A stretch of DNA of 64,000 nucleotides. Source: Pleodorina starrii (lineage: Eukaryota > Chlorophyta > Chlorophyceae > Chlamydomonadales > Volvocaceae). The notes beneath the pieces are model-generated. The model was not told the origin of the DNA, ran no database searches, and saw nothing but the letters and a program-made list of their open reading frames with translations. Positions 45,065 through 58,900 of this stretch are shown piece by piece. The stretch's first letter is position 1; the number at the start of each line of letters is the position of its first letter. The DNA is taken from the NCBI GenBank assembly GCA_030267565.1, contig BRXU01000005.1, forward strand, positions 1,218,001-1,282,000. The letters run 5' to 3'. Both the position numbers and the translations under genes were made by a program.

Positions 45065-48000
45065 TCACCGTGTCGCCTTGCGGCGAGACCGGGGAGCCGC
45101 ACTGAATCCCGCCCAATGAGGAGCCGACGACGACGAGCAGCCCGCAGCCTGCCACTCCCACTGCTGCCGCTCCGCCGCCGCATCTGCCGCCGCCCTCGCT
45201 GCTGGCCCGCTACCGCCGCCGCTGCCGCCGAGCGGCGACTGCAGCATGGCCTGCAGCTGCTGCCGTCCCGTGTCGCTCATTGCGGACACCTGGCTGACGA
45301 GCGCCGAAACCAGCGCCAGCGCGGCTTCGGGGCCGGCGGCGGGAGGTGCCGCAGCGCTCCCCAGGGCCGAAGCCGCCCCGGGCGCTGGCAAGCGACCAGC
45401 TGCAGCGGCGGGACGTCCATCGGCGATGCCGTGCGGCTGCAACAGCGGTGGCTCCGCAGCCGCTGGCGCTGCCGCCGGGTCCCCTATCCCCACACCGCCT
45501 GGCGCCGGCGATCTCCAAAACCAGGAAGCCAAATGGCTGGTAGGAAGCCACCACCCACTCAACCCGGCGCGGTCTTCCGCCTCCATAGCCCCCCGAAACC
45601 ACACCCGCCGCTGCGTGTGCTGCTGCTGCTGCTGCGACGGCGGTGGTGGCGGCAGGTCCTGGGATATTGTTCGGCCGACGGACCAGGCTAAGGTCCCGCC
45701 GTCACTGGGTCCGTGGGCGGTGGCGCTGCCCGCCTGAGTCAGCCGCTCCGGCTCGTCATCCCCGCTGTCGCCGCCCCGCTGCCGCCGCGCCGCTGCCCCT
45801 TCCTGCTCCTCGCCCTGGCCCTGGCCCTGGCTGGTTTCGGAGGCCAGCGCCTGGATGCAGCCCCGCTCCAAAAAGTCACGCAGGATGCAGTCCAGAGGCT
45901 CGCCTGTGGGAGAGAAACAGAGAGAGAGAGACATAACACACACGGCCCGCTTTCCTTTGCACCTGTTGTCATACCTCGCACCCGTACCCACACTAGCAGC
46001 CGAACCTACACTCGCAACGCGGCATCACCTCTACTGTCAACCCCGCACCTGCAATCAGGCGCCGGACCTTCTCAGCCTCCAGCAGTAGCTCCCGAATGTC
46101 TTCGGCGCTCGTCTTGAACACGGGCGAGAGGTACATCCGCCGGATCTCCACCTTCTCGACCTCACTCAGGGCTTCTCCGGCGCAGCTGCCGCCGCCGGCG
46201 CCGCCACGAAAGGGGGCGCGCTGCATCTGCGTGTGCAGGGGCACGTGCGCGGCCGGTCGCGCGGCAGGTGACCGGGCTCGATCGGGAGTTCGATCGCAAA
46301 GGCCAGCAACGACTGGCTGCCGCGGCTGTGCCGCAGATGAGCTTCAATAGACTCTGCGGCCGCTCTGTCGTCGAGCGGTGTTTTGAGGGGTGTACCGTTT
46401 AAGATCCAGCCAAGGGAAAAGCTGCGATGTAAGTAAGGGAGAAGCTGAGATGTAAAACTTGCAGCGAACTTGCAAGGGTGCGGAGCGGTGGCGCGGCTGC
46501 GCGTGTGTCTAATCAGATAGCGGCGGTCGGGCTGCGAATTCTGCATGTCGTGTACGCTCGTACCCGGTCTTGGTGGTCGAGGTACGACGCGTCGTGCAAC
46601 GACAGCACGCTCCAGGGGCGTCTGAAGGCCAGCGTGCAGAGCAGGTGGAAGGCCGCGGTGGCGGCGACGGCAGGCAGCACCAGCACACACAGGGTCACGT
46701 TGCGGAGAGACACCACCAGCATCAACATGACCTGAATGCGGACACACGCAGGCCGGTGGCGGCGGCGGTGGCGGTGGCGATGGCGGTGGCGGCGGGTAGT
46801 GTAGATAACTGCCGCAGCGGTGGAACGGAGGCGACGTTGGCAGGCGGGTAAAAAAGGAAGATACCGCAGCGTCGTCTGGTGGGGCGGGAAGGAAACGTCC
46901 GGGAAGTCCGTGCATTCGGCAAGTTGGACAGGGTGAAGGACAAAGGTCGAGGCTAGCCACATAAAGGAATACTGCCGTGTACGACAATACGGCGCGTGCC
47001 GTACCTGCATGATGTACAGCGCCGCCATCATGGCGTGAAACACCACGCCCCACACCCGCCCGCCGCTGCTGTACCTCCGTTTGTAGACGTACAAATTGCT
47101 GAAGCGCTCAAATACGAACACGACGGAGAAGTACGACATTACGACAAGGCACATGATTGGGTGTACGATGCAGAAGACCAGGCCGAACAAAAAGACCATC
47201 ATATTGTCCGGCAGGTTCCTGCGTCGTCAAGAGAGTGGCGGCAGCGGCAGCGGCAGCGGCAGCACCAAGCAGCAGCGGGCCCCTGTTCCGCCTCATGTCT
47301 GTAATAACGGCGGAGGCGGAAGCAGCATTACCGGTAGGCGTCGATCCCTGCGCCGTGTGATTGCCCGATTGCACTGCCTGAGAAGCAGCTATAGCCGAAG
47401 GAAACAGCATCATCAGCTGCAACCGCAGAAGCGTCACAACCAGGAAAGCGTCAGCGCTCAGCGGCCGCCGCCGCGGCGCGGCAGAAACCGCAGCAGAAAC
47501 GGCAACCGCAGCGGCGGCGGCGGCAGCGGCGGCGGCAGAAAAAGTTACGGTGCAACGGAGGAGCGGGAAATTGGAGCACACGCGCGCGCCACAGGCGCGC
47601 AGCCCCGCACGTCGTACTCCTCCGCAGCGCCTGCCGGCGCGTGCTCTTGCCCGTGCCCGTGCTCGTGCTCGTGCTCGTGCACACCCACCCACCCACCCAC
47701 CAGCTGTACTGCACGTATCGGTCCGCCCACAGGCGTGCCCGCTGCCGCGGGGTGCCCGCCAGACGCGATCGCAGCAGGAACACCACCAGACTGACCGGCC
47801 GCAGAAAGTCAAGCGCGTAGGCACCCAGACCCTGCACGTCCAGGAAAGAAAAGAAAAGGCATGACAGGCAGGTGCGCCATACACCATGACACACATACAA
47901 GGCGCCGCCCGCCCGCCACGTCACACGATTCGGTGTCGGGCCGAGGCCGGAACCCGCGTATCGCCAACCACCCCGCTAACCGACCCAGCAGCACGCTCAG

Positions 48001-49555
48001 GCGGCGTTAGCTGCACCGACAGCCTGGCCCCCTGTTGCTGCAAGCAAGTGAGTAGGCCGGGCTCGCAGACGCCTAGCGTTTCAGCCTGGAGAAATCCGGG
48101 CCGGTCGTAGTTCCCCCTGCACCTGCGGCCCCCCTCCCCTCGTGTGCACGTCCCGCCCAGCCGCCCTCCCTGCTTCGCCCCGCCCCGCCCAGCGTCCCTG
48201 GCTCCCTGCCCTGCCCCCAAGCCGCCGCACCGCGACCAGGGTGTAGGTCATGAAAAAGCTCGAGGTCTGGGGCACACTTGTGGCCAAGGTGCGCAGAATG
48301 TCCTGCACGCGCGACAGACAGGGGTGGGGCGGCAGAGGCAGGAATGGGGAAGCGAGCGGGGCAGGGAGCGGGAAGTGCAAGAGCAACAGGGCGGTAGCCG
48401 GGGGTGTGATGGGAACCACATTAGGCCTGGCATGTACTGACTCCCGTAACTACAGCAGGCAGAGGACGTGCAGGAAGCAGGCGGGGGGGGGTGAGGGGTG
48501 GTGGTGGGGGGCGACATGGCAAGCACGGGCGATTTGGCAGGGGCGTGGGGAGGTTCGGGAGCGAGCAAGCCGGGCTGGCGGCTTGGCCGGGCCGCGGAAG
48601 CGATTGGCGCCCGCGCGGAAGGAGGTCAACAGACAGCAGAGTAGAAGCAGAGAGGAGAGTAGAAACAGACATCAGAGTAGAAACGGAGAGTAGAGTAGAG
48701 TCAGACAGCAGGGTAGAGACAGACAGCAGAGTAGAAACAGAGAGGGTAGAAACAGAGAAGAGACCGCAGGGTAGGCCTCGATGGGGATTGTAGGGTCATT
48801 TGCCGCCGAAATCGCCCCAAGCCCCTTCACATCTGACAGCCCGCGGAGGGCCCCGCTCTTTCCCAGCTTCCAGGCCAGGCAGCTGACGTTCCTCCCGCCC
48901 CGCTTGTATCCGCTTGTCCCCATCAGCCCGCGTGTACCGATGGCTGGTTCAACAGGCGCTCCAACTGGTTGAGGAAGGAGCCGCTGATGAGGGAGCCCAG
49001 GAAGAGCGCCACAATCTGGGGAGGGCAGGAGTGCAGGAGGGAGAGGGTGGTGGCACTGGTGAAGTGGTGATGATGGCCCCCCAAGAAACAGAACGGGGGA
49101 GAGGATGGTAAGGTTTCAGCGTGTACTGCGCCCTTCCCTTGGTGGCGCTGGTTGGAGAGCGTCGGTTGCGCCGTTTAGAGACCGGGTGTGGTTCTGTGGT
49201 ATGGTATGATGGGAGGGGGTGAAGGGGTGAGGGGTGGTGGTGAAGTAGCTACAGGGGCGGCGCGCGGCGGCAGAGCGTGAGGCTACAGCAGCAGGGGAGG
49301 GAGTGAAGGCGCGCCATATGCAGCGGGAGGGAGCGGGGGACGTTGAACAGGGAGGCGTTCCCAATGCAGGCCGCGGGGCGATCCACGACCCACGACCCAT
49401 GGGTCTGTTGGCCCACATGACCCCACGTGCCTGGAACGCGTAGAACAGCTTCACGACGGCGAAGTCGACGGCCGACTCGGAGATGTGTCCGGCGAAGCGA
49501 CAGATGAGATCCAGCAAGTACGGCGCGAACACGAAGAAGATCTTGAGGCCCAAAG
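45065..49555 (-). CDS. OSCA/CSC1/TMEM63-type ion channel, C-terminal half (5' part missing)
   Basis: Exons read in family order: 49555-49431, 49015-48938, 48302-48231, 47831-47701, 47218-47005, 46731-46564, about 46290-46049 (5' limit uncertain), and 45903-45065 (TGA). They match the RSN1_7TM region: HISESAVDFAVVKLFYAFQ, VALFLGSLISGSFLNQLERL, SVPQTSSFFMTYTLVA, GLGAYALDFLRPVSLVVFLL, then membrane spans MMVFLFGLVFCIVHPIMCLV and VVFVFERFSNLYVYKRRYSS. The C-terminal cytoplasmic part has a helical block (EVEKVEIRRMYLSPVFKTSA) and a low-complexity Gln/Pro/Ala tail. OSCA channels are membrane cation channels gated by osmotic or mechanical stress. The first exon needs an upstream phase-1 donor. The N-terminal half is not in the 414 bp before the satellite array. 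The exon ending at 49431 appears to use a GC donor. Confidence 0.8.
48630..48775. repeat. AGTAGAAACAGA-type minisatellite in an OSCA intron
   Basis: Degenerate tandem units built from CAGACAGCAGAGTAGAAACAG and shorter versions, in the intron between the exons at 48302 and 48938. Confidence 0.8.
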
Positions 49556-49969
49556 CTGCGCGCCGTTCGCATCACACGGTGTGCCGTACACCGGGGCAAG
49601 GGACGAGAGGCGCCCACGGACCGGTCGTCAGTGTTACAGCTGATGCCATAACAGCACAGCACAACAGGGAACACATCCCGCCGCTTTGACTTAGATCAGG
49701 TAGTACGGCATCGGTGGATTGGGTGGATCCAGAGCGGGTGGGTGGATCCGCTCTGGGTGGATCGGCTCGTGCGCGCCCCCTCCCCACCCCGGCCTCCAGT
49801 CCAGGTCTCCAAGGCTTCAACCACCTTTCAAATCCCGGAAAGCGCAATGGAACCAAAAACAATGACATGGACGTGGACCGAAACTCTTCGCAATAAGTAA
49901 TGTACGGTAGACGCTGACAGGCCGCCCTCTTCCGCTAAAACCCCTTCCCCCCGCCCTCCCACAGCCCCT
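49556..49969. other. Short unique stretch between the OSCA exon and the satellite array
   Basis: No exon continuing the channel upstream was recognised. It includes a small GGATCC-containing direct repeat (GGTGGATCC at about 49723-49760). Confidence 0.5.
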
Positions 49970-52900
49970 CCGTTCGGGGTCGTTCGGGATCCGTTCGGGG
50001 TCGTTCAGGGTCCGTTCAGGGTCGTTCGGGGTCCGTTCGGGGTCGTTCGGGGTCGTTCGGGATCCGTTCGGGGTCGTTCGGGGTCGTTCGGGATCCGTTC
50101 GGGGTCGTTCGGGGTCCGTTCGGGGTCGTTCGGGGTCGTTCGGGATCCGTTCGGGATCCGTTCGGGGTCGTTCGGGGTCGTTCGGGATCTGTTCGGGGTC
50201 GTTCGGGATCTGTTCGGGGTCGTTCGGGGTCGTTCGGGGTCGTTCGGGATCTGTTCGGGATCCGTTCGGGATCCGTTCGGGGTCGTTCGGGGTCGTTCGG
50301 GGTCGTTCGGGATCCGTTCGGGGTCGTTCGGGATCCGTTCGGGGTCGTTCGGGGTCGTTCGGGATCCGTTCGGGGTCGTTCGGGGTCCGTTCGGGGTCGT
50401 TCGGGGTCCGTTCGGGGTCGTTCGGGGTCGTTCGGGGTCGTTCGGGGTCGTTCGGGATCCGTTCGGGGTCGTTCGGGATCCGTTCGGGGTCGTTCGGGGT
50501 CGTTCGGGATCCGTTCGGGGTCGTTCGGGGTCCGTTCGGGGTCGTTCGGGGTCGTTCGGGGTCGTTCGGGGTCGTTCGGGGTCGTTCGGGATCCGTTCGG
50601 GATCCGTTCGGGGTCGTTCGGGATCCGTTCGGGGTCGTTCGGGGTCGTTCGGGGTCCATTCGGGGTCGTTCGGGATCCGTTCGGGATCGTTCGGGGTCGT
50701 TCGGGATCCGTTCGGGGTCGTTCGGGGTCGTTCGGGATCCGTTCGGGGTCGTTCGGGGTCGTTCGGGGTCGTTCGGGGTCGTTCGGGGTCGTTCGGGGTC
50801 GTTCGGGATCCGTTCGGGATCCGTTCGGGGTCGTTCGGGGTCGTTCGGGGTCGTTCGGGGTCGTTCGGGATCTGTTCGGGGTCGTTCGGGATCCGTTCGG
50901 GATCCGTTCGGGATCGTTCGGGGTCGTTCGGGATCCGTTCGGGGTCGTTCGGGGTCGTTCGGGATCCGTTCGGGGTCGTTCGGGGTCGTTCGGGGTCGTT
51001 CGGGGTCGTTCGGGATCCGTTTGGGATCCGTTCGGGGTCGTTCGGGGTCGTTCGGGATCCGTTCGGGGTCGTTCGGGGTCGTTCGGGATCCGTTCGGGGT
51101 CGTTCGGGGTCGTTCGGGATCCGTTCGGGGTCGTTCGGGGTCGTTCGGGGTCGTTCGGGGTCGTTCGGGGTCGTTCGGGATCTGTTCGGGGTCGTTCGGG
51201 ATCCGTTCGGGATCCGTTCGGGATCCGTTCGGGATCGTTCGGGGTCGTTCGGGATCCGTTCGGGGTCGTTCGGGGTCGTTCGGGATCCGTTCGGGGTCGT
51301 TCGGGGTCGTTCGGGGTCGTTCGGGATCCGTTTGGGATCCGTTCGGGGTCGTTCGAGGTCGTTCGGGATCCGTTCGGGGTCGTTCGGGGTCGTTCGGGAT
51401 CCGTTCGGGATCCGTTCGGGATCGTTCGGGGTCGTTCGGGATCCGTTCGGGGTCGTTCGAGGTCGTTCGGGATCCGTTTGGGATCTGTTCGGGGTCGTTC
51501 GGGATCCGTTCGGGATCCGTTCGGGATCGTTCGGGGTCGTTCGGGATCCGTTCGGGGTCGTTCGGGGTCGTTCGGGATCCGTTCGGGGTCGTTCGGGGTC
51601 GTTCGGGGTCGTTCGGGGTCGTTCGGGATCCGTTCGGGGTCGTTCGGGGTCGTTCGGGGTCCTTCGGGGTCGTTCGGGGTCGTTCGGGGTCGTTCGGGAT
51701 CTGTTCGGGGTCGTTCGGGATCCGTTCGGGGTCGTTCGGGATCCGTTCGGGGTCGTTCGGGGTCGTTCGGGGTCGTTCGGGATCCGTTCGGGGTCGTTCG
51801 GGGTCGTTCGGGATCCGTTCGGGGTCGTTCGGGGTCGTTCGGGGTCGTTCGGGGTCGTTCGGGATCCGTTCGGGGTCGTTCGGGATTCGTTCGGGGTCGT
51901 TCGGGGTCGTTCGGGATCCGTTCGGGGTCGTTCGGGGTCCGTTCGGGGTCGTTCGGGGTCGTTCGGGGTCGTTCGGGGTCGTTCGGGGTCGTTCGGGGTC
52001 CGTACGGGAACCGTGCGGGGTCGTTCGGGATCCGTTCGGGGTCGTTCGGGGTCGTTCGGGGTCCATTCGGGGTCGTTCGGGATCCGTTCGGGATCGTTCG
52101 GGGTCGTTCGGGATCCGTTCGGGGTCGTTCGGGGTCGTTCGGGATCCGTTCGGGGTCGTTCGGGGTCGTTCGGGGTCGTTCGGGGTCGTTCGGGGTCGTT
52201 CGGGGTCGTTCGGGATCCGTTCGGGATCCGTTCGGGGTCGTTCGGGGTCGTTCGGGGTCGTTCGGGGTCGTTCGGGATCGTTTCGGGGTCGTTCGGGATC
52301 CGTTAGGGATCCGTTCGGGATCGTTCGGGGTCGTTCGGGATCCGTTCGGGGTCGTTCGGGGTCGTTCGGGATCCGTTCGGGGTCGTTCGGGGTCGTTCGG
52401 GGTCGTTCGGGGTCGTTCGGGATCCGTTTGGGATCCGTTCGGGGTCGTTCGGGGTCGTTCGGGATCCGTTCGGGGTCGTTCGGGGTCGTTCGGGATCCGT
52501 TCGGGGTCGTTCGGGGTCGTTCGGGATCCGTTCGGGGTCGTTCGGGGTCGTTCGGGGTCGTTCGGGGTCGTTCGGGGTCGTTCGGGATCTGTTCGGGGTC
52601 GTTCGGGATCCGTTCGGGATCCGTTCGGGATCCGTTCGGGATCGTTCGGGGTCGTTCGGGATCCGTTCGGGGTCGTTCGGGGTCGTTCGGGATCCGTTCG
52701 GGGTCGTTCGGGGTCGTTCGGGGTCGTTCGGGATCCGTTTGGGATCCGTTCGGGGTCGTTCGAGGTCGTTCGGGATCCGTTCGGGGTCGTTCGGGGTCGT
52801 TCGGGATCCGTTCGGGATCCGTTCGGGATCGTTCGGGGTCGTTCGGGATCCGTTCGGGGTCGTTCGAGGTCGTTCGGGATCCGTTTGGGATCTGTTCGGG

Positions 52901-55900
52901 GTCGTTCGGGATCCGTTCGGGATCCGTTCGGGATCGTTCGGGGTCGTTCGGGATCCGTTCGGGGTCGTTCGGGGTCGTTCGGGATCCGTTCGGGGTCGTT
53001 CGGGGTCGTTCGGGGTCGTTCGGGGTCGTTCGGGATCCGTTCGGGGTCGTTCGGGGTCGTTCGGGGTACGTTCGGGGTCGTTCGGGGTCGTTCGGGGTCG
53101 TTCGGGATCTGTTCGGGGTCGTTCGGGATCCGTTCGGGGTCGTTCGGGATCCGTTCGGGGTCGTTCGGGGTCGTTCGGGGTCGTTCGGGATCCGTTCGGG
53201 GTCGTTCGGGGTCGTTCGGGATCCGTTCGGGGTCGTTCAGGGTCCGTTCGGGGTTGTTCGGGGTCCGTTCGGGGTCGTTCGGGGTCGTTCGGGATTCGTT
53301 CGGGGTCGTTCGGGGTCGTTCGGGTTCCGTTCGGGGTCGTTCGGGATCCGTTCGGGGTCGTTCGGGGTCATTCGGGATTCGTTCGGGGTCGTTCGGGGTC
53401 CGTTCGGGGTCGTTCGGGGTCGTTCGGGATCCGTTCGGGATCCGTTCGGGGTCGTTCGGGGTCGTTCGGGATCTGTTCGGGGTCGTTCGGGATCTGTTCG
53501 GGGTCGTTCGGGGTCGTTCGGGGTCGTTCGGGGTCGTTCGGGGTCGTTCGGGGTCGTTCGGGATCTGTTCGGGATCCGTTCGGGATCCGTTCGGGGTCGT
53601 TCGGGGTCGTTCGGGGTCGTTCGGGATCCGTTCGGGGTCGTTCGGGATCCGTTCGGGGTCGTTCGGGGTCGTTCGGGATCCGTTCGGGGTCGTTCGGGGT
53701 CCGTTCGGGGTCGTTCGGGGTCCGTTCGGGGTCGTTCAGGGGCGTTCGGGGTCGTTCGGGATCCGTTCGGGGTCGTTCGGGGTCGTTCGGGATCCGTTCG
53801 GGGTCGTTCAGGGTCCGTTCGGGGTTGTTCGGGGTCCGTTCGGGGTCGTTCGGGGTCGTTCGGGATTCGTTCGGGGTCGTTCGGGGTCGTTCGGGATCCG
53901 TTCGGGGTCGTTCGGGATCCGTTCGGGGTCGTTCGGGGTCGTTCGGGATTCGTTCGGGGTCGTTCGGGGTCCGTTCGGGGTCGTTCGGGGTCGTTCGGGA
54001 TCCGTTCGGGATCCGTTCGGGGTCGTTCGGGGTCGTTCGGGATCCGTTCGGGGTCGTTCGGGTTACGTTGGGTGTCGTTCGGGGTCGTTCGGGTTTCGTT
54101 GGGGGTCGTTCGGGGTCCGTTCGGGTTCGTTCGGGGTCGTTCGGGATCTGTTCGGGATCCGTTCGGGATCCGTTCGGGGTCGTTCGGGGTCGTTCAGGGT
54201 CGTTCGGGATCCGTTCGGGGTCGTTCGAGGTCGTTCGGGGTCGTTCGGGGTCGTTCGGGATCTGTTCGGGATCCGTTCGGGGTCGTTCGGGGTCGTTCGG
54301 GATCCGTTCGGGGTCGTTCGGGGTCCGTTCGGGGTCGTTCGGGGTCCGTTCGGGGTCGTTCGGGGTCGTTCGGGGTCGTTCGGGGTCGTTCGGGGTCGTT
54401 CGGGGTCGTTCGGGATCCGTTCGGGATCCGTTCGGGGTCGTTCGGGGTCGTTCGGGGTCCATTCGGGGTCGTTCGGGATCCGTTCGGGATCGTTCGGGGT
54501 CGTTCGGGATCCGTTCGGGGTCGTTCGGGGTCGTTCGGGATCCGTTCGGGGTCGTTCGGGATCCGTTCGGGGTCGTTCGGGGTCGTTCGGGATCCGTTCG
54601 GGGTCGTTCGGGGTCCGTTCGGGGTCGTTCGGGGTCCGTTCGGGGTCGTTCGGGTTCCGTTCGGGGTCGTTCGGGGTCGTTCGGGGTCGTTCGGGATCCG
54701 TTCGGGATCCGTTCGGGGTCGTTCGGGGTCGTTCGGGGTCCATTCGGGGTCGTTCGGGATCCGTTCGGGATCGTTCGGGGTCGTTCGGGATCCGTTCGGG
54801 GTCGTTCGGGGTCGTTCGGGATCCGTTCGGGGTCGTTCGGGGTCGTTCGGGATCCGTTCGGGATCCGTTCGGGATCGTTCGGGGTCGTTCGGGATCCATT
54901 CGGGGTCGTTCGGGGTCGTTCGGGATCCGTTCGGGGTCGTTCGGGGTCGTTCGGGGTCGTTCGGGGTCGTGCGGGATCCGTTTGGGATCCGTTCGGGGTC
55001 GTTCGGGGTCGTTCGGGATCTGTTCGGGGTCGTTCGGGATCCGTTCGGGATCCGTTCGGGATCGTTCGGGGTCGTTCGGGATCCGTTCGGGGTCGTTCGG
55101 GGTCGTTCGGGATCCGTTCGGGGTCGTTCGGGATCTGTTCGGAATCGTTCGGGGTCGTTCGGGATCCGTTCGGGGTCGTTCGGGGTCGTTCGGGATCCGT
55201 TCGGGGTCGTTCGGGGTCGTTCGGGATCCGTTCGGGGTCGTTCGGGGTCGTTCGGGGTCGTTCGGGGTCGTTCGGGGTCGTTCGGGATCTGTTCGGGGTC
55301 GTTCGGGATCCGTTCGGGATCCGTTCGGGATCCGTTCGGGATCGTTCGGGGTCGTTCGGGATCCGTTCGGGGTCGTTCGGGGTCGTTCGGGATCCGTTCG
55401 GGGTCGTTCGGGGTCGTTCGGGGTCGTTCGGGATCCGTTCGGGATCGTTCGGGGTCGTTCGGGATCCGTTCGGGGTCGTTCGGGGTCGTTCGGGATCCGT
55501 TCGGGGTCGTTCGGGGTCGTTCGGGGTCGTTCGGGATCCGTTTGGGATCCGTTCGGGGTCGTTCGAGGTCGTTCGGGATCCGTTTGGGATCTGTTCGGGG
55601 TCGTTCGGGATCCGTTCGGGATCCGTTCGGGATCGTTCGGGGTCGTTCGGGATCCGTTCGGGGTCGTTCGGGGTCGTTCGGGATCCGTTCGGGGTCGTTC
55701 GGGGTCGTTCGGGGTCGTTCGGGGTCGTTCGGGATCCGCTCGGGGTCGTTCGGGGTCGTTCGGGATCTGTTCGGGGTCGTTCGGGATCCGTTCGGGGTCG
55801 TTCGGGGTCCGTTCGGGGGTCGTTCGGGGTCCGTTCGGGGTCGTTCGGGGTCGTTCGGGGTCGTTCGGGGTCCTTTGGGGTCGGTAGGGGGTCGTTCGGG

Positions 55901-58900
55901 GTCGTTCGGGATCCGTTCGGGGTCGTTCGGGATCTGTTCGGGATCCGTTCGGGATCCGTTCGGGGTCGTTCGGGGTCGTTCGGGATCTGTTCGGGGTCGT
56001 TCGGGATCTGTTCGGGGTCGTTCGGGGTCGTTCGGGGTCGTTCGGGGTCGTTCGGGGTCGTTCGGGGTCGTTCGGGATCTGTTCGGGATCCGTTCGGGAT
56101 CCGTTCGGGGTCGTTCGGGGTCGTTCGGGATCCGTTCGGGGTCGTTCGGGATCCGTTCGGGGTCGTTCGGGGTCGTTCGGGATCCGTTCGGGGTCGTTCG
56201 GGGTCCGTTCGGGGTCGTTCGGGATCCGTTCGGGGTCGTTCGGGGTCGTTCGGGGTCGTTCGGGGTCGTTCGGGGTCGTTCGGGATCCGTTCGGGATCCG
56301 TTCGGGGTCGTTCGGGGTCGTTCGGGGTCCATTCGGGGTCGTTCGGGATCCGTTCGGGATCGTTCGGGGTCGTTCGGGATCCGTTCGGGGTCGTTCGGGG
56401 TCGTTCGGGATCCGTTCGGGGTCGTTCGGGGTCGTTCGGGGTCGTTCGGGGTCGTTCGGGATCCGTTCGGGATCCGTTCGGGGTCGTTCGGGGTCGTTCG
56501 GGGTCGTTCGGGGTCGTTCGGGATCTGTTCGGGGTCGTTCGGGATCCGTTCGGGATCCGTTCGGGATCGTTCGGGGTCGTTCGGGATCCGTTCGGGGTCG
56601 TTCGGGGTCGTTCGGGATCCGTTCGGGGTCGTTCGGGGTCGTTCGGGGTCGGTAGGGTTCCGTTTGGGATCCGTTCGGGGTCGTTCGAGGTCGTTCGGGA
56701 TCTGTTCGGGGTCGTTCGGGATCCGTTCGGGATCCGTTCGGGATCGTTCGGGGTCGTTCGGGATCCGTTCGGGGTCGTTCGGGGTCGTTCGGGATCCGTT
56801 CGGGGTCGTTCGGGATCTGTTCGGGGTCGTTCGGGGTCGTTCGGGATCCGTTCGGAATCGTTCGGGGTCCGTTCGGGGTCGTTCGGGATCTGTTCGGGAT
56901 CCATTCGGGATCCGTTCGGGGTCGTTCGGGGTCGTTCGGGATCCGTTCGGGGTCGTTCGGGATCCGTTCGGGGTCGTTCGGGGTCGTTCGGGATCCGTTC
57001 GGGGTCGTTCGGGGTCGTTCGGGATCCGTTCGGGGTCGTTCGGGGTCCTTTGGGGTTCGTTCGGGTTCGTTCGGGGTCGTTCGGGATCTGTTCGGGGTCG
57101 TTCGGGATCCGTTCGGGATCCGTTCGGGATCCGTTCGGGATCGTTCGGGGTCGTTCGGGCTCCGTTCGGGGTCGTTCGGGGTCGTTCGGGATCCGTTCGG
57201 GGTCGTTCGGGGTCGTTCGGGGTCGTTCGGGATCCGTTTGGGATCCGTTCGGGGTCGTTCGAGGTCGTTCGGGATCCGTTCGGGGTCGTTCGGGGTCGTT
57301 CGGGATCCGTTCGGGATCCGTTCGGGCTCGTTCGGGGTCGTTCGGGATCCGTTCGGGGTCGTTCGAGGTCGTTCGGGATCCATTTGGTATCTGTTCGGGG
57401 TCGTTCGGGATCCGTTCGGGATCCGTTCGGGATCGTTCGGGGTCGTTCGGGATCCGTTCGGGGTCGTTCGGGGTCGTTCGGGATCCGTTCGGGGTCGTTC
57501 GGGGTCGTTCGGGGTCGTTCGGGGTCGTTCGGGATCCGTTCGGGGTCGTTCGGGGTCGTTCGGGGTCGTTCGGGGTCGTTCGGGGTCGTTCGGGGTCGTT
57601 CGGGATCTGTTCGGGGTCGTTCGGGATCCGTTCGGGGTCGTTCGGGATCCGTTCGGGGTCGTTCGGGGTCGTTCGGGGTCGTTCGGGATCCGTTCGGGGT
57701 CGTTCGGGGTCGTTCGGGATCCGTTCGGGGTCGTTCAGGGTCCGTTCGGGGTTGTTCGGGGTCCGTTCGGGGTCGTTCGGGGTCGTTCGGGATTCGTTCG
57801 GGGTCGTTCGGGGTCGTTCGGGATCCGTTCGGGGTCGTTCGGGATCCGTTCGGGGTCGTTCGGGGTCGTTCGGGATTCGTTCGGGGTCGTTCGGGGTCCG
57901 TTCGGGGTCGTTCGGGGTCGTTCGGGATCCGTTCGGGATCCGTTCGGGGTCGTTCGGGGTCGTTCGGGATCTGTTCGGGGTCGTTCGGGATCTGTTCGGG
58001 GTCGTTCGGGGTCGTTCGGGGTCGTTCGGGGTACGTTCGGGGTCCGTTCGGGGTCGTTCGGGATCTGTTCGGGATCCGTTCGGGATCCGTTCGGGGTCGT
58101 TCGGGGTCGTTCGGGGTCGTTCGGGATCCGTTCGGGGTCGTTCGGGATCCGTTCGGGGTCGTTCGGGGTCGTTCGGGATCCGTTCGGGGTCGTTCGGGGT
58201 CCGTTCGGGGTCGTTCGGGGTCCGTTCGGGGTCGTTCGGGGTCGTTCGGGGTCGTTCGGGATCCGTTCGGGGTCGTTCGGGGTCGTTCGGGATCCGTTCG
58301 GGGTCGTTCAGGGTCCGTTCGGGGTTGTTCGGGGTCCGTTCGGGGTCGTTCGGGGTCGTTCGGGATTCGTTCGGGGTCGTTCGGGGTCGTTCGGGATCCG
58401 TTCGGGGTCGTTCGGGATCCGTTCGGGGTCGTTCGGGGTCGTTCGGGATTCGTTCGGGGTCGTTCGGGGTCCGTTCGGGGTCGTTCGGGGTCGTTCGGGA
58501 TCCGTTCGGGATCCGTTCGGGGTCGTTCGGGGTCGTTCGGGATCTGTTCGGGGTCGTTCGGGATCTGTTCGGGGTCGTTCGGGGTCGTTCGGGGTCGTTC
58601 GGGGTCGTTCGGGGTCGTTCGGGGTCGTTCGGGATCTGTTCGGGATCCGTTCGGGATCCGTTCGGGGTCGTTCGGGGTCGTTCGGGGTCGTTCGGGATCC
58701 GTTCGGGGTCGTTCGGGATCCGTTCGGGGTCGTTCGGGGTCGTTCGGGATCCGTTCGGGGTCGTTCGGGGTCCGTTCGGGGTCGTTCGGGGTCCGTTCGG
58801 GGTCGTTCGGGGTCGTTCGGGGTCGTTCGGGGTCGTTCGGGGTCGTTCGGGGTCGTTCGGGATCCGTTCGGGATCCGTTCGGGGTCGTTCGGGGTCGTTC

